This document shows, one piece after another, positions 38,620 through 48,917 of a stretch of 64,000 nucleotides of DNA. Positions within the stretch are counted from its first letter, which is position 1. Every line of letters begins with the position of its first letter. The notes below the pieces were generated by a model. It was given only the letters and a program-made list of their open reading frames with translations, did no database searches and was not told the origin of the DNA. The stretch lies in NCBI RefSeq assembly GCF_019038415.1, contig NZ_JAFKRG010000010.1:1-64000 (forward strand), written 5' to 3'. The stretch comes from Synechococcus sp. CCY 9618 (lineage in GTDB: Bacteria; Cyanobacteriota; Cyanobacteriia; PCC-6307; Cyanobiaceae). The translations under genes were made by a program, and so were the position numbers.

Positions 38620-40092
38620 GTGACCGCAGCGCCCGCTTCCCCCCCCTCCGGCTTCGATTTCGACGTGATCGTGATCGGCGCCGGCTATGGCGGCTTTGAT
38701 GCGGCCAAACACGGGGCCGAGCACGGCCTGAAGGTGGCGATCGTGGAATCCCGCGACATGGGCGGTACCTGCGTCAACCGGGGCTGCGTGCCCTCCAAGG
38801 CCCTGCTGGCGGCCAGCGGCCGGGTGCGGGAACTGGCCGACGCCGAGCACCTCAAAGGCTTCGGCATCCACGCCGCGCCGGTGCGCTTCGAGCGCCAGAA
38901 GATCGCCGACCACGCCGCCCAGCTGGTGGCCACGATCCGCACCAATCTCACCAAGACCCTGGAGCGCTCCGGCGCCACGATCCTGCGGGGCAAAGGCCGG
39001 CTCGATGGGCCCCAGCGGGTGGCGGTGCGGGAGACCAGCGGGGTGGAGCGGGTCCACACCGCCCGGGAGGTGATCATCGCCACCGGCTCCGATCCCTTCG
39101 TGCCGCCCGGCATCGAGACCGATGGCCGCACGGTGTTCACCAGCGATGAGGCCATCAACCTGGAATGGCTGCCCCGCTGGATCACGATCATCGGCAGCGG
39201 CTACATCGGCCTGGAATTCGCCGACGTCTACACGGCCCTGGGCTGTGAGGTCACCATGATCGAGGCCCTGGATCGGGTAATGCCCACCTTCGATCCGGAC
39301 ATCGCCAAGATCGCCGCCCGCCATCTGATCGACGGCCGCGACATCGATGCCCGCTCCGGCGTGCTCGCCAGCCGGATCATCCCGGGTTGCCCGGTGACGA
39401 TCGAGCTGGTTGACATGGCTACCCGGGAGCCGGTGGAAACCCTCGAGGTGGATGCGGTGCTGGTGGCCACAGGCCGGGTGCCGGTGAGCAAGGAGCTGAA
39501 TCTGGCCAGCGTGGGGGTGGAGACGAACCGGGGCTTCATCCCGGTGGACGACGGCCTGCGGGTGCTGGCCAACGGCGAGCCGGTGCCTCACCTCTGGGCC
39601 GTGGGCGATGTGACCGGAAAAATGATGCTGGCCCACACCGCCGCCGCCCAGGGCACGGTGGCGATCGAGAACATCCTCGGCCACGGCCGCCGCATCGACT
39701 ACCGCTCGATTCCCGCGGCCACCTTCACCCACCCGGAGATCAGCTCGGTGGGGCTTTCGGAGGCCGATGCCAAGGAGCTGGCCGAGACGGAGGGTTTCGC
39801 CCTGGGCAGCGTACGCAGCTATTTCAAGGCCAACTCCAAGGCCCTGGCCGAACTCGAGAGCGACGGACTGCTGAAGCTGCTGTTCCGCAAGGACACCGGC
39901 GAGGTGCTGGGGGCCCACATCTACGGACTCCACGCCGCCGACCTGATCCAGGAGATCGCCAATGCGGTGGCCCGGCGCCAGGGGGTGCGGCAGCTGGCCA
40001 GCGAGGTGCACACCCACCCCACCCTCAGCGAGGTGGTGGAAGTGGCCTACAAGCAGGCCGCCGCCAGCCTGGCCGCGCCGGTGGGGGCCTGA
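38620..40092 (+). CDS. lpdA: Dihydrolipoyl dehydrogenase
   Basis: A 490-residue FAD/NAD disulfide oxidoreductase, the E3 component of pyruvate dehydrogenase and probably the glycine cleavage system. It has [17 protein letters not shown] for FAD, the redox pair in [14 protein letters not shown], the NAD motif [28 protein letters not shown], and catalytic His in [11 protein letters not shown]. The start is GTG at 38620. trpC begins one base after its stop. Confidence 0.94.
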   Translation: MTAAPASPPSGFDFDVIVIGAGYGGFDAAKHGAEHGLKVAIVESRDMGGTCVNRGCVPSKALLAASGRVRELADAEHLKGFGIHAAPVRFERQKIADHAAQLVATIRTNLTKTLERSGATILRGKGRLDGPQRVAVRETSGVERVHTAREVIIATGSDPFVPPGIETDGRTVFTSDEAINLEWLPRWITIIGSGYIGLEFADVYTALGCEVTMIEALDRVMPTFDPDIAKIAARHLIDGRDIDARSGVLASRIIPGCPVTIELVDMATREPVETLEVDAVLVATGRVPVSKELNLASVGVETNRGFIPVDDGLRVLANGEPVPHLWAVGDVTGKMMLAHTAAAQGTVAIENILGHGRRIDYRSIPAATFTHPEISSVGLSEADAKELAETEGFALGSVRSYFKANSKALAELESDGLLKLLFRKDTGEVLGAHIYGLHAADLIQEIANAVARRQGVRQLASEVHTHPTLSEVVEVAYKQAAASLAAPVGA

Positions 40093-40093
40093 G

Positions 40094-40978
40094 ATGGAGA
40101 TCCGCCGCCGGCCCCCCAACCCCTCGGTGCGGGTGGCCCACCTGGAATTCGGCACGCCCCATCCCGAGGAGAGCCCCCGCCACATCCTTGAGGAGATCGT
40201 CTGGGAGAAGGACCGGGAGGTGACCGCCGCCCGGGAGCGGGTGAGCCTGGAGGCCCTCAAGCAGCAGGTGGCCGACCTGCCCCCAACCCGGGACTTCCGG
40301 GCTGCCCTGCGGGCCAGCTGCCGCAAGCCGGCGGTGATCGCCGAGATCAAGAAGGCCAGCCCCAGCAAGGGGGTGATCCGGGAGGATTTCGAGCCGGTGG
40401 CCATCGCCCGCGGCTACGAAGGCGGCGGCGCCAGCTGCCTGTCGGTGCTCACTGACAAGCGCTTCTTCCAGGGGGGCTTTGAGGTGCTGGTGGCGGTGCG
40501 GGAGGCGGTGGAGCTGCCGCTGCTGTGCAAGGACTTCATCCTCACTCCCTACCAGCTGTTCCAGGCCCGGGCCGCCGGGGCCGACGCGGCCCTGCTGATC
40601 GCGGCGATCCTCACCGACCAGGACCTGGCCTACCTGCTCAAAGTGGCCCGGGGCCTGGGGCTGGCGGTGCTGGTGGAGGTCCACGACGCCGCCGAGATGG
40701 AGCGGGTGCTGGCCTTGGAGGGGGTGGAGCTGATCGGCATCAACAACCGCGATCTGGCCAGCTTCAGCGTGGATCTGGCCACCACCGAGCAGCTGATGGA
40801 GCGCTACGGCGAACAGGTGCGTGCCCGCGGCGCCCTGCTGGTGAGCGAATCGGGCCTGTTCAGCCGCGCCGACCTGGACCGGGCCGTGGGGGCCGGGGCC
40901 GATGCGGTGCTGGTGGGGGAGGCGCTGATGCGCCAGGACGATGTGACGGCGGCCCTGGAGGCTCTCATCGGGGGCTGA
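40094..40978 (+). CDS. trpC: Indole-3-glycerol-phosphate synthase TrpC
   Basis: A 294-residue TIM-barrel enzyme of tryptophan synthesis. It shows [18 protein letters not shown] with catalytic Lys, [42 protein letters not shown] and [14 protein letters not shown]. The ATG at 40094 follows lpdA immediately, and an N-terminal extension of ~35 residues precedes the core. The 3' end overlaps devA's 3' end by 14 bp (convergent). Confidence 0.95.
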   Translation: MEIRRRPPNPSVRVAHLEFGTPHPEESPRHILEEIVWEKDREVTAARERVSLEALKQQVADLPPTRDFRAALRASCRKPAVIAEIKKASPSKGVIREDFEPVAIARGYEGGGASCLSVLTDKRFFQGGFEVLVAVREAVELPLLCKDFILTPYQLFQARAAGADAALLIAAILTDQDLAYLLKVARGLGLAVLVEVHDAAEMERVLALEGVELIGINNRDLASFSVDLATTEQLMERYGEQVRARGALLVSESGLFSRADLDRAVGAGADAVLVGEALMRQDDVTAALEALIGG

Positions 40979-41660
40979 GCCGGCCGTCCTCCACGGCCAC
41001 GATCCGGTCGGCCACATCGAGGATGCGGCTGTCGTGGGTCACCATCAGGATCGTGCAGCCCTGCTCCCGGGCCAGGCGCTGCATCAGGCCCACCACCTCC
41101 CGGCCGGAGTGGCTGTCGAGGGCGGCGGTGGGTTCATCGGCCAGCACCAGGGGCGGCGCGCTCACCAGGGCCCGCGCAACGGCCACCCGCTGCTTCTGAC
41201 CGCCGGAGAGCTGACCCGGGTAGGCCTGCCGGTGGGCGTCGAGTCCTACGGCGGCGAGCATGGCCCCGGCCCGCTCCGCCATGGCGTCGGCGTCCAGGCT
41301 GCCGTCCAGCTCCAGGGCCATCCGCACGTTCTCCAGGGCGGTGAGGCTGCGGTGCAGGTTGTGGGCCTGGAAGATGTAGCCGTGCCGCCGCCGAGCCAGG
41401 GTCAGCTGCTTCGGGCCGGCCCCCTTCAGCTCACGGCCGAGGATGCGGAGGCTGCCGGCCTGGGCGGAGCGCAGCCCGCCGATGAGGGTGAGCAGGGTGG
41501 TCTTGCCGGAGCCGGAGGGGCCGGTGAGCAGGACGATTTCGCCGGCGTGGATCTCCAGGTCGATGCCGTCCAGCACCCGGCGGCGCAGGGGACCGGTGCC
41601 GAAGTGGTGCTCCAGGCCAGCGATGGCCACCACCGGCTCCGCTCCAGGGTGAGGCGCCAT
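40965..41660 (-). CDS. devA: DevA-type ABC transporter ATP-binding protein
   Basis: A 231-residue ABC ATPase of the DevA/LolD/MacB class. Walker A is [19 protein letters not shown], the signature is [19 protein letters not shown], and Walker B is [13 protein letters not shown], followed by the H-loop MVTHDSR. The ATG at 41660 overlaps the devC stop by one base (TGATG). With DevB and DevC it forms a periplasm-spanning exporter; in heterocystous species DevBCA exports glycolipids. In a unicellular picocyanobacterium the substrate is unknown. Confidence 0.9.
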   Translation of the reverse strand: MAPHPGAEPVVAIAGLEHHFGTGPLRRRVLDGIDLEIHAGEIVLLTGPSGSGKTTLLTLIGGLRSAQAGSLRILGRELKGAGPKQLTLARRRHGYIFQAHNLHRSLTALENVRMALELDGSLDADAMAERAGAMLAAVGLDAHRQAYPGQLSGGQKQRVAVARALVSAPPLVLADEPTAALDSHSGREVVGLMQRLAREQGCTILMVTHDSRILDVADRIVAVEDGRLSPR

Positions 41661-42853
41661 CAGAACAGTTCCGCCGGATCGGCCGCCTGCAGCCGGCGGC
41701 TGGCGATGGCGCCGGAGGCCAGACACATCAGCAGGGTGAGGCCAAACACCAGCAGGGCCCGCGGGGCGGTCATGGCGATGGGCAGGGCGGTGGCCCGGGC
41801 TGCCAGGGCATAGAGGCCCAGCTGCAGGGCGGCGCCGGGCAGGAAGCCGAGGGCCGCCAGCACCAGGGCCTGCTCCACCACCACCAGCAGCAGGTAGCGC
41901 TGGCGGAAGCCCATGGCCCGGAAGGTGGCGTACTCGCCCAGATGGGCGTTCACGTCGGTGGTCAGCACCTGGAAGACGATCACCACCCCCACCAGGAAGG
42001 CCATCGCGGTGCCGAGCCCGAAGATCACGCCGATGGGGCTGGCGGTGCGCCAGTAGCTCTCCTCGAAGCGCACGTAATCGGCCAGGGTGAGCACCCGCAC
42101 GTCCTCCGGCAGATGCCGCTGCACCGCGGCCGCCGCCCGGCGGGGGTCCACGCCGGGCTCAAGCCGCAGCAGTCCGAGGCTGAGGCTGCCCGGATCCCGG
42201 TGCGGGAACAGCCGCAGCAGGGTCTGGTCCCCCATCACCAGGGTGGCGTCGGCGCCGAAGGACGCCCCGAGGGAGAACAGGCCGGCGATGGTGAGGCTGC
42301 GGCGCTCGGCTTCGGTGCTGACGCTCTGGCCCTGCTCCAGCAGGGCGATGGTCTCGGCGTAGGGGCCGCGGGCCAGGCGATCGAAGAGCACGGTGTCAGT
42401 CAGCTTGAGCCGGTCGCGCTGGCGGTTCAGCTCCGGCAGGTTCAGAACCCGGGCGTCAGGGTCCACCCCCAGCACCTGCACGGTGGCGTTCCGGCGGGTC
42501 TGGGGGTTGCGCCAGCTGAGGTTCTGGAGGTAGAGGCCCTGCCCATCGGCCACGCCGGGCACATCCCTGGCCTGGAGCAGGCGCCGGCGCGGAAAGGTGG
42601 AGAGGCTCTGGAGGTTCTGGGCCTTCGGGCTGAGCAGCACCAGCTCGGCCACCAGGGTGCGGTTGAGCAGGGTGTTGGCGTCGTAGAGGGCGGCCTGGAA
42701 GCCCAGCTGGGTGAACATCAGCACGTTGGCGAAGGCGATGCCGGCCAGGGCCACGGCCAGGCGGCCGCGGTCGTGGCGCAGTTGCCGCCAGCCGAGGGGC
42801 AGGCGCCGGCGGCTGCGGCGGACGAGGGCCGCGATCCGGGGGGGCAGGTTCAT
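41660..42853 (-). CDS. devC: DevC-type ABC transporter permease
   Basis: A 397-residue FtsX/MacB-type permease with four helices. The first is near residues 30-52 (LAVALAGIAFANVLMFTQLG), then a large extracytoplasmic domain (~55-270), then three more helices in the last 130 residues. VLTTDVNAHLGEYATFRAMG is a DevC-family hallmark. It overlaps devB upstream by four bases (ATGA at 42850-42853) and devA downstream by one. Confidence 0.9.
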   Translation of the reverse strand: MNLPPRIAALVRRSRRRLPLGWRQLRHDRGRLAVALAGIAFANVLMFTQLGFQAALYDANTLLNRTLVAELVLLSPKAQNLQSLSTFPRRRLLQARDVPGVADGQGLYLQNLSWRNPQTRRNATVQVLGVDPDARVLNLPELNRQRDRLKLTDTVLFDRLARGPYAETIALLEQGQSVSTEAERRSLTIAGLFSLGASFGADATLVMGDQTLLRLFPHRDPGSLSLGLLRLEPGVDPRRAAAAVQRHLPEDVRVLTLADYVRFEESYWRTASPIGVIFGLGTAMAFLVGVVIVFQVLTTDVNAHLGEYATFRAMGFRQRYLLLVVVEQALVLAALGFLPGAALQLGLYALAARATALPIAMTAPRALLVFGLTLLMCLASGAIASRRLQAADPAELF

Positions 42854-43959
42854 CGCTCGATCCGGGCCGTCACCTGCAGCTGGGAGAGCGCGGCGGCCCG
42901 GCGGCTGCTGGCCGGGCTGAGCAGGGCCTGCACCTCCACCACCCGGCTGTCGTTGTTGGCGCTGGGGTCGGTGTTGATCAGGCTCTGGCGTTTCACCAGG
43001 GCCCCGATGCGGCTGATGCGGCCCTCCAGCGGCTGGGCCAGGGCCGGACTGGTGATGGTCACCGGGGCGCCGAGGCGCACCCGCCGCAGATCGCTCTGGT
43101 ACACCTCGGCCACCACCTGCATGGCCTCGGTGCGGCCCATCTGCACCAGGCCTTCGCTGCCGATGGCCTCTCCGGGCCGGGTCAGCACCGAGAGGATCCT
43201 GCCGCTGATGGGCGCCCGCACCAGGCTGTCCTCCCGCTCGGCCAGCACCCGCACCAGGGCGGCGCCGGCCTGTTCACGCTGGCGGCGGGCCGCCGCCACA
43301 TCGGGTCCGTCCGCGCCGGGCAGGCCCGGGGAGGTCTGGAAACGGCGCAGCACGGCCCTGGCTTCGGCCAGCTGGGCCTGGGCCGTTTCGCGGCTCAGGC
43401 GCCTGGCATCCCGCAGGGAGGCGGAGACGGCGCCGTTCGCGAACAGGGACTCGTGGCGGGCCTCCTCCAGGCGGGCTGTGCGGAATTCGGCCTCCAGGCG
43501 CGCCACCCGGGCCGCTTGCACCTGCTGTTCACGGCGCTGGTCGGCCACGGCCACCTCCAGACGCGCCTCGGCCAGCCGCAGCTGGGCCGTCGCCTCCCCC
43601 ACGGCAGCCTCCAGGCGCGGCTGGCTGTCAAGCACGGCGATGACGCTGCCGCTCTCGACCCGATCCCCTTCCTCCACCCGCAGCTGGCGCAGCCGGGCCG
43701 GGGCACCGCCCGGAGAGGCGGCCGGTGGTGCCACGGTGATCACTTCCCCCACCGGCTCCAGGCGGCCGAGGGCGGTGACGCTGGTGGGGGGCGACTCCGG
43801 GTTCAGGGCGGCTGAGGTCGCCGGTCGGGGCGCCGCGCCGCCCCGGTGCACGAGGACGGCCACGCCGATGCCGAGGGCAACGGTGGTGGCGGTGGCGAGC
43901 CAGGGCCGCAGCGGCCGGCGCAGGGAAAGGGGCTGGTCCATGGGAGGGGGACCGGACAA
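42850..43959 (-). CDS. devB: DevB-type HlyD family membrane fusion protein
   Basis: A 369-residue periplasmic adaptor. One N-terminal helix (about 17-34) leads to a lipoyl half-motif (VTALGRLEPVGEVITVAPP). A long Ala/Arg/Glu-rich coiled coil follows (about residues 105-210), then the second lipoyl half (LVRAPISGRILSVLTRPGEAI) and beta-barrel. It heads the devBCA operon. An ACTAA...TTAGT-like palindrome begins 9 bp upstream of its start, between it and a divergent TetR gene, so repression by that regulator is likely. Confidence 0.9.
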   Translation of the reverse strand: MSGPPPMDQPLSLRRPLRPWLATATTVALGIGVAVLVHRGGAAPRPATSAALNPESPPTSVTALGRLEPVGEVITVAPPAASPGGAPARLRQLRVEEGDRVESGSVIAVLDSQPRLEAAVGEATAQLRLAEARLEVAVADQRREQQVQAARVARLEAEFRTARLEEARHESLFANGAVSASLRDARRLSRETAQAQLAEARAVLRRFQTSPGLPGADGPDVAAARRQREQAGAALVRVLAEREDSLVRAPISGRILSVLTRPGEAIGSEGLVQMGRTEAMQVVAEVYQSDLRRVRLGAPVTITSPALAQPLEGRISRIGALVKRQSLINTDPSANNDSRVVEVQALLSPASSRRAAALSQLQVTARIER

Positions 43960-43967
43960 CGAATAAA

Positions 43968-43982
43968 ACTAAACCGTCTAGT
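43968..43982. promoter_or_regulatory. Palindromic operator candidate between devB and tetR
   Basis: ACTAAACCGTCTAGT is a 15-bp palindrome with six of seven base pairs symmetric around the central C (43975). It lies 9 bp upstream of the devB start and 48 bp before the divergent TetR-family gene. Size, symmetry and position fit a TetR-type operator that would control both directions. The surrounding sequence is locally A/T-rich, unlike its neighbours, as expected of a promoter. Confidence 0.6.
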
Positions 43983-44029
43983 CTGGTTTTTGGCAAGCCC
44001 GTTTCCCTGGCCGCCTGCCGGGCGCCACC

Positions 44030-44689
44030 ATGGATCCATTCGCTGCCTGTGCCTTGGTCCCTCCCGTCCGCCAGCTCTCGGAGGCAAAGGCGGCGGCGAT
44101 CCTGGCCGGCGCCATGCAGGAATTCCTGGCCCAGGGCTACGCCGCCACCAGCATGGACCGGGTGGCCCGTGCCGCCGGCGTCTCCAAGGCCACCGTCTAC
44201 AGCCACTACGCCGACAAGGAGTCCCTGTTCCAGGCCCTCAGCCGCCACCTGATCGAGCGCCGTTTCGCCCTGCTGTTCGGCGGCGATCAGGTGGCGGCGC
44301 TGCCCCCGGATCCCCGCCAGGCCCTGCAGGCGCTGGCCCGGCGGATGCTGGCGGTGCATGCCACCCAGCCGGAGTTCCTGGCCTTCCTGCGCCTGCTGAT
44401 CGGGGAATCGGATCGCTTTCCGGCCCTGGCGCAGGGGTTCATGACCCAGGTCCACCAGAAGAGCTTCCTGGCGGTGACCGAACTGGTGAGCGGCTGTCCA
44501 GGCCGCGCTCAGGGAGACCCCACCCTGCTGGCCATGGTCTTCCTGGGCTCCCTGATCCATGTGGTGATGGGCCAGGACATGCTCCACGGCCGGGAGGTGC
44601 TGCCGATCGACAGGGAGGCCTTCGCCGCGGGCCTGGTGGACCTGCTCTGTCCGGTTTGTCCCCAGGACGGATCTGGCCCCCCGGACTGA
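44030..44689 (+). CDS. TetR/AcrR family transcriptional regulator
   Basis: A 219-residue repressor-like protein. The N-terminal helix-turn-helix is classic: AILAGAMQEFLAQGYAATSMDRVARAAGVSKATVYSHYADKESLF (about residues 22-66). The ligand-binding C-terminal part is helical and contains RRMLAVHATQPEFLAFLRLLIGES, typical of regulators of efflux systems. It is divergent from devBCA with a palindrome between them. The likely role is to sense a compound and derepress the exporter (inference). Confidence 0.9.
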   Translation: MDPFAACALVPPVRQLSEAKAAAILAGAMQEFLAQGYAATSMDRVARAAGVSKATVYSHYADKESLFQALSRHLIERRFALLFGGDQVAALPPDPRQALQALARRMLAVHATQPEFLAFLRLLIGESDRFPALAQGFMTQVHQKSFLAVTELVSGCPGRAQGDPTLLAMVFLGSLIHVVMGQDMLHGREVLPIDREAFAAGLVDLLCPVCPQDGSGPPD

Positions 44690-45190
44690 TCGGACCGCCC
44701 ACCGCCAGCAGGGCGGGGGCTCAGGCCTTGCGGCCGGATGGGAGCGGCCTGCTTGATGTCCTGCCCGAGGCAGGAGATCCGGGTCTCTGGCGTCCATGGG
44801 ATGGGCGTGTCATCGCCCGGCGGCACACCACCGTGGTGGAGGGGTGCCGTTTCATCAGGATCGGCCCATGAGCCGAATGGCGCTCTCCTGCTGCTGTCGC
44901 ACCAAGCACTGATGAACGACTTCGACTTTCTCGCTTTTCTCCTTTCTGGCAAGGGTCTCCATGGGGAGGTTGTGGAGTGGATCCTCAGGGAAATAGGGGG
45001 CTGCTGGGTTCCGGGCGTATGAGCCGGTTTCTCCTGTTGGCCAGGCGTTCGCGGCCAGCGTTTTTCGATGGACCGGGAGAGGTGGGTTCCCGCGGAGCAA
45101 GGAAGATTGGCTCCGATCTCCGCCCCATCAACTTGATCGGTGTCACCAGCCCAGCTGAGCTCCCCTCCTGCCCCGTTGGGGAGGGGCATG
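44690..45190. other. Intergenic region without a supported gene
   Basis: About 500 bp between the TetR gene and the rpsD terminator. Short frames exist on both strands, for example 44738-45022 (+), but none has a recognisable domain, start signal or conserved-looking composition. A stretch near 44745-44870 reads as a possible protein remnant (DGRVIARRHTTVVEG) without a start. I see no RNA gene. Confidence 0.5.
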
Positions 45191-45226
45191 AAAAAGCCCC
45201 CGCCGCAGGGCGAGGGCCAGGGGGCT
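45191..45226 (-). terminator. Intrinsic terminator of rpsD
   Basis: On the minus strand AGCCCC (5' side, 45221-45226) and GGGGCT (45196-45201) form a GC stem, with an inner GC-rich arm, followed by TTTTT (45195-45191). It begins about 15 bp after the rpsD stop and is oriented to end rpsD transcription. Confidence 0.8.
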
Positions 45227-45241
45227 GAAGTCTGGGCGAGT

Positions 45242-45850
45242 TCAGACCTTGCGGCTGTAGAACTCCACCACCAGCAGTTCGTTGATTTCCAGGGCCACCC
45301 ATTCGCGCTCGATGCGGCCGCCCACCTTGGCGGTCATCTTGGCTTTGTCGAATTCGAGATGGGGCGGAATGTTGGCCAGACCGGGGAAGGCCAGGTTGGC
45401 CTCGGCGAGGGTCTTGCTGCACTTGCGCTCGCGGATGGCGACCACGTCGCCGGCCCGGCACTGGTAGCTGGGAATGTCCACCACCCGGCCGTTCACGGTC
45501 ACGTGGCCATGGTTCACCAGCTGGCGGGCGCCGGGGACGGTGGGGCCGAGGCCGAGGCGGAAGCAGATGTTGTCGAGACGGCCCTCGAGCAGCTTGAGCA
45601 GGTTGGTTCCGGTGGAACCCTCCTGGGCACGGGCTTTCTTCACGTAGCGCACCAGCTGACGTTCGGAAATGCCGTAGTTGAAACGCAGTTTCTGCTTTTC
45701 TTCGAGACGGATCGCGTATTCGGAGCGCTTGCGACGGGCTTGGCCGTGCTGACCGGGGGGATAAGACCGTTTGGCGGCCTTACGGGTGAGACCGGGAAGG
45801 TCCCCCAAGCGCCGCGTGATCCTCAGGCGAGGGCCGCGGTAGCGAGACAT
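45242..45850 (-). CDS. rpsD: 30S ribosomal protein S4
   Basis: A 202-residue primary 16S-binding protein. It starts [20 protein letters not shown], the standard cyanobacterial S4 N-terminus, and has the S4 RNA-binding domain around [20 protein letters not shown] and [13 protein letters not shown]. The ATG at 45850 is chosen; the open frame upstream is not conserved. Expressed alone, with a strong terminator downstream. It is divergent from yidD (92 bp). Confidence 0.97.
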   Translation of the reverse strand: MSRYRGPRLRITRRLGDLPGLTRKAAKRSYPPGQHGQARRKRSEYAIRLEEKQKLRFNYGISERQLVRYVKKARAQEGSTGTNLLKLLEGRLDNICFRLGLGPTVPGARQLVNHGHVTVNGRVVDIPSYQCRAGDVVAIRERKCSKTLAEANLAFPGLANIPPHLEFDKAKMTAKVGGRIEREWVALEINELLVVEFYSRKV

Positions 45851-45942
45851 AAGGGAAGGTGACGGAGGTGGATCGTGCGGCCCGGAGGCCGAACGGCGGA
45901 GCCCACGGCTGCGGCATGCTGGGTTGACCCGGATGCCCGCGC

Positions 45943-46224
45943 GTGCAGCGCCAACCACCCACCCTAGACGCCGGCGAACCTCCGGCATTCCTTGCCCGGC
46001 TGTCGGCCGCGGTGGCCGCCCTGCTGCTGGGCCTGATCGGCGCCTACCGCCGCTGGCTGTCGCCCCTGCTGGGGCCGCGCTGCCGCTTCATCCCCAGCTG
46101 CAGCGCCTACGGCCTGGAGGCGATCGGCCGCCACGGGCCCTGGAGAGGGGGCTGGCTCACCCTGAGGCGCATCGGCCGCTGCCACCCCTTCACCCCCTGC
46201 GGCTGCGACCCGGTGCCGGACTGA
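45943..46224 (+). CDS. yidD: Membrane protein insertion efficiency factor YidD
   Basis: A 93-residue protein with a hydrophobic N-terminal half ([18 protein letters not shown]) and the YidD signature [20 protein letters not shown], then GRCHPFTPC and DPVPD. It assists YidC-dependent membrane insertion. In many bacteria it sits between rnpA and yidC; here those genes are at 56-58 kb, so it is separated. It starts with GTG at 45943. Its TGA overlaps the next ATG (TGATG). Confidence 0.92.
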   Translation: MQRQPPTLDAGEPPAFLARLSAAVAALLLGLIGAYRRWLSPLLGPRCRFIPSCSAYGLEAIGRHGPWRGGWLTLRRIGRCHPFTPCGCDPVPD

Positions 46225-46505
46225 TGCCCGAACGGATCGCCGAACTGGTGCTGTTCACCCGCCAGGGCTGCTGCCTCTGCGAGGGGCTGGAGGAGAAGCT
46301 GCAGGCGCTGGATCCGCCCCAGCCCCTGCGGGTGATCGATGTGGACACTGACCCGGCCCTGCAGGCTCGCTATGGGTTCACCGTGCCGGTGCTGGCCCTG
46401 GCCGGGCCCGGCGGCGGGCGGCCGCTGCGGGAGCTGCCGCGGGTGTCCCCCCGGCTGGCGGGAGCCCAGCTGCGGGCCTGGCTGAGCAAGCAGGGCGTGG
46501 GCTGA
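46224..46505 (+). CDS. Glutaredoxin-like thioredoxin-fold protein
   Basis: A 93-residue protein with LVLFTRQGCCLCEGLEEKL, where CxxC (Cys-Leu-Cys spacing CCLC) is the redox site, then VIDVDTDPALQARYGFTVPVLAL with the cis-Pro (VPV). It matches the DUF836/glutaredoxin-2-like family. The target is unknown. Translationally coupled to yidD by a one-base overlap. Confidence 0.85.
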   Translation: MPERIAELVLFTRQGCCLCEGLEEKLQALDPPQPLRVIDVDTDPALQARYGFTVPVLALAGPGGGRPLRELPRVSPRLAGAQLRAWLSKQGVG

Positions 46506-46565
46506 GCGCCACGCTTAGAAAGGCGCCAGCTTCGTCCCGCCAGCCGGGGGGACACCCGATTCGCC

Positions 46566-48098
46566 ATGGCCCAGCTGCTCCTGCCGCTCCTGCACCAGGT
46601 GGGTCTTCCCCCTCTGGAAGACCCCGACGGTGCCCTGGCCGGCGCCGAGGTGAGTGGCGTCAGCTGTGATTCCCGCCGCGTCGGCCCCGGCAGCCTGTTC
46701 GTGGGTCTGCCCGGCACGGCGGTGGATGGGGGCAGCTTCTGGCCCCGGGCGCTGGAGGCCGGTGCCTTGGCGGCGGTGATCGGGCCGGCGGCGGCGGCCG
46801 CCTGTCCCCCGGCCCCGGGGGATCCGGTGCTGGTGGTGGAGCCGCCCCTGGCCCGCTGGGCCGGGCTGCTGGCGGCCGAATTCTGGGGTCAGCCGAGCCG
46901 GCACCTGGCCCTGATCGGCGTCACCGGCACCAACGGCAAGACCACCACCACCTACCTGATCGAGCACCTGGCGGAGGCCTGCGGCCAGCCGGCTGCCCTG
47001 TTCGGCACTCTGCAGAACCGCTGGCCCGGCCACAGCGCCACCGCCACCCACACCACCGCCTTCGCCGACCTGCTCCAGGCCGACCTGGCCCAGGCGGCGG
47101 CGGCCGGCAGCGCCATCGCGGCCATGGAGGTGAGCTCCCACGCCCTCGACCAGCAGCGGGTGGCAGGCTGCCGCTTCGCCGGGGCCGTGTTCACCAACCT
47201 CACCCAGGACCATCTCGACTACCACCCCTCGATGGAGGCCTACTTCGAGGCCAAGGCCCTGCTGTTCGCACCCGAGCTGCTGGAGGGGGGCGCGGTGGTG
47301 AACAGCGACGACCCCTGGGGCGCCCGCCTGGCCGAACGCCTGCGGCCCTCCGGAAAAGGGGGCGACGGCCCTGCCCCCTGCTGGCGCTGCTCCTTGAGCG
47401 ACCCGGCCGCCGAGCTGCGCATCAGCGATCTGGTGATGGGCGCCGACGGGGTGAGCGGCCGGCTGCACAGCCCGGTGGGAGAGGGGACCTTCCGCTCGCC
47501 GCTGGTGGGCCGCTTCAACCTGATGAACCTGCTGGAGGCGGTGGGGGCCCTGCTGCAGCAGGGTCTGCCCCTGCCGGCGCTCCTCGAGGGGCTGGCCAGC
47601 TTCCGGGGAGTGCCGGGGCGCATGGAGCGGGTGCCCGGGCCGGCGGGCCCCCCCCTGCCAGCGGTCCTGGTGGACTACGCCCACACCCCCGACGGCCTGG
47701 AAAACGCCCTGGCGGCCTGCCGGCCCTTCACCGGCGGCCGGCTGATCTGCGTGTTCGGCTGCGGCGGCGACCGGGACCGCAGCAAGCGCCCCCAGATGGC
47801 GGCCATCGCCGCCCGCCTGGCCGATGCGGTGGTGGTCACCTCCGACAACCCCCGCACCGAAGACCCCCAGCGGATCCTCAACGACGTGGTGGCCGGCATT
47901 CCCGCTGGCACCGAGCTGGTGGTGGAGGGCGACCGGGCCGCCGCAATCGCGGCGACGATCGCGGCGGCGGCGCCGGCGGATCTGGTGCTGATCGCCGGCA
48001 AGGGTCACGAGGACTACCAGATCCTCGGCACCACCAAGGTGCATTTCGATGATCGGGAGGAAGCCCAGCGGGCGCTTCAGGCGCGGGCTGCCGGTTGA
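46566..48098 (+). CDS. murE: UDP-MurNAc-tripeptide synthetase MurE
   Basis: A 510-residue Mur ligase that adds meso-diaminopimelate to UDP-MurNAc-L-Ala-D-Glu. The P-loop is [15 protein letters not shown]. The carbamoylated-Lys region is [13 protein letters not shown]. The DAP-specificity motif DNPRTEDP is intact, so this is the DAP rather than the Lys enzyme. [11 protein letters not shown] lies near the C-terminus. Confidence 0.95.
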   Translation: MAQLLLPLLHQVGLPPLEDPDGALAGAEVSGVSCDSRRVGPGSLFVGLPGTAVDGGSFWPRALEAGALAAVIGPAAAAACPPAPGDPVLVVEPPLARWAGLLAAEFWGQPSRHLALIGVTGTNGKTTTTYLIEHLAEACGQPAALFGTLQNRWPGHSATATHTTAFADLLQADLAQAAAAGSAIAAMEVSSHALDQQRVAGCRFAGAVFTNLTQDHLDYHPSMEAYFEAKALLFAPELLEGGAVVNSDDPWGARLAERLRPSGKGGDGPAPCWRCSLSDPAAELRISDLVMGADGVSGRLHSPVGEGTFRSPLVGRFNLMNLLEAVGALLQQGLPLPALLEGLASFRGVPGRMERVPGPAGPPLPAVLVDYAHTPDGLENALAACRPFTGGRLICVFGCGGDRDRSKRPQMAAIAARLADAVVVTSDNPRTEDPQRILNDVVAGIPAGTELVVEGDRAAAIAATIAAAAPADLVLIAGKGHEDYQILGTTKVHFDDREEAQRALQARAAG

Positions 48099-48176
48099 AG
48101 TTTTCTCGCATGTGTTGTTGCGATCCGTCCTGAAGGGGCACGGCCGGAAATAATCGGCGTGTCGCATCTCGGTTGC

Positions 48177-48917
48177 ATGTCTTCCTCCATTCCCATGCCG
48201 AAAAAGTTCCTGGCGGAACTGATCGGCACCTTCTGGCTGGTGCTGGGCGGTTGCGGCAGCGCCGTACTGGCCGCTGTCTTTCCCTATGACAGTCCTGTTG
48301 CGAACCCCCTCGGCCTGGGTTTTCTGGGTGTCTCCCTGGCGTTCGGTCTCACCCTGCTCACGGCGGTGTATGCCATCGGCCATATCTCTGGCTGCCACAT
48401 CAACCCTGCGGTGAGTTTCGGCCTCTGGGCCGGCGGGAAATTCCCTGGCTCCGGTCTGCTTCCCTACATCGGCGCCCAGGTGCTCGGTGGTGTGATCGCC
48501 GGTGGAGTGATCCTGCTGGTGGCCAATGGCCGCCCGGGCTTTGAGCTGGCGGGCAGCAATCCCCTGGCCACCAATGGGTTCGGTGCCCACTCACCGGGGG
48601 GCTACGGCCTGCTCTCCGCCCTGGTGATTGAGGTGATCCTCACTTTCATCTTCCTGCTGGTGATTCTTGGTGCCACCCACAAGCAGGAGCTCAGTGCCGT
48701 CGCCGGCGCCCCGATCGGGCTTGCCCTTACCCTGATCCACCTGGTCAGCATTCCGGTCACCAACACCTCAGTGAATCCGGCCCGCAGCACCGGCGTGGCC
48801 CTCTGGGTGGGCGGCGATGCCATCGGCCAGTTGTGGTTGTTCTGGCTGGCGCCGATCGCCGGTGCCCTGCTGGCCGGTCTGTTCTACAAGGCGGTTTTCG
48901 CCGCCACCGAGAGCTGA
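48177..48917 (+). CDS. aqpZ: Aquaporin Z
   Basis: 246 residues from the ATG at 48177; a GTG at 48159 and an ATG at 48195 are alternatives. It has six helices and two half-helices with both NPA motifs: HINPAVSFG and [11 protein letters not shown]. The selectivity-filter region with His ([16 protein letters not shown]) and Arg after the second NPA fits a water-selective channel rather than GlpF. The 3' end overlaps the convergent aminotransferase by 34 bp. Confidence 0.95.
   Translation: MSSSIPMPKKFLAELIGTFWLVLGGCGSAVLAAVFPYDSPVANPLGLGFLGVSLAFGLTLLTAVYAIGHISGCHINPAVSFGLWAGGKFPGSGLLPYIGAQVLGGVIAGGVILLVANGRPGFELAGSNPLATNGFGAHSPGGYGLLSALVIEVILTFIFLLVILGATHKQELSAVAGAPIGLALTLIHLVSIPVTNTSVNPARSTGVALWVGGDAIGQLWLFWLAPIAGALLAGLFYKAVFAATES

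Noticed and set aside
37561-40404. 947-codon open frame on the minus strand
   Set aside because: It is antisense to the TrmH-family gene and lpdA, with His/Gln/Gly-rich shadow composition. The plus-strand genes have full motif sets.
44738-45022. 94-codon frame between tetR and rpsD
   Set aside because: No domain, irregular composition with many Cys/Gly/Trp, and no start signal.
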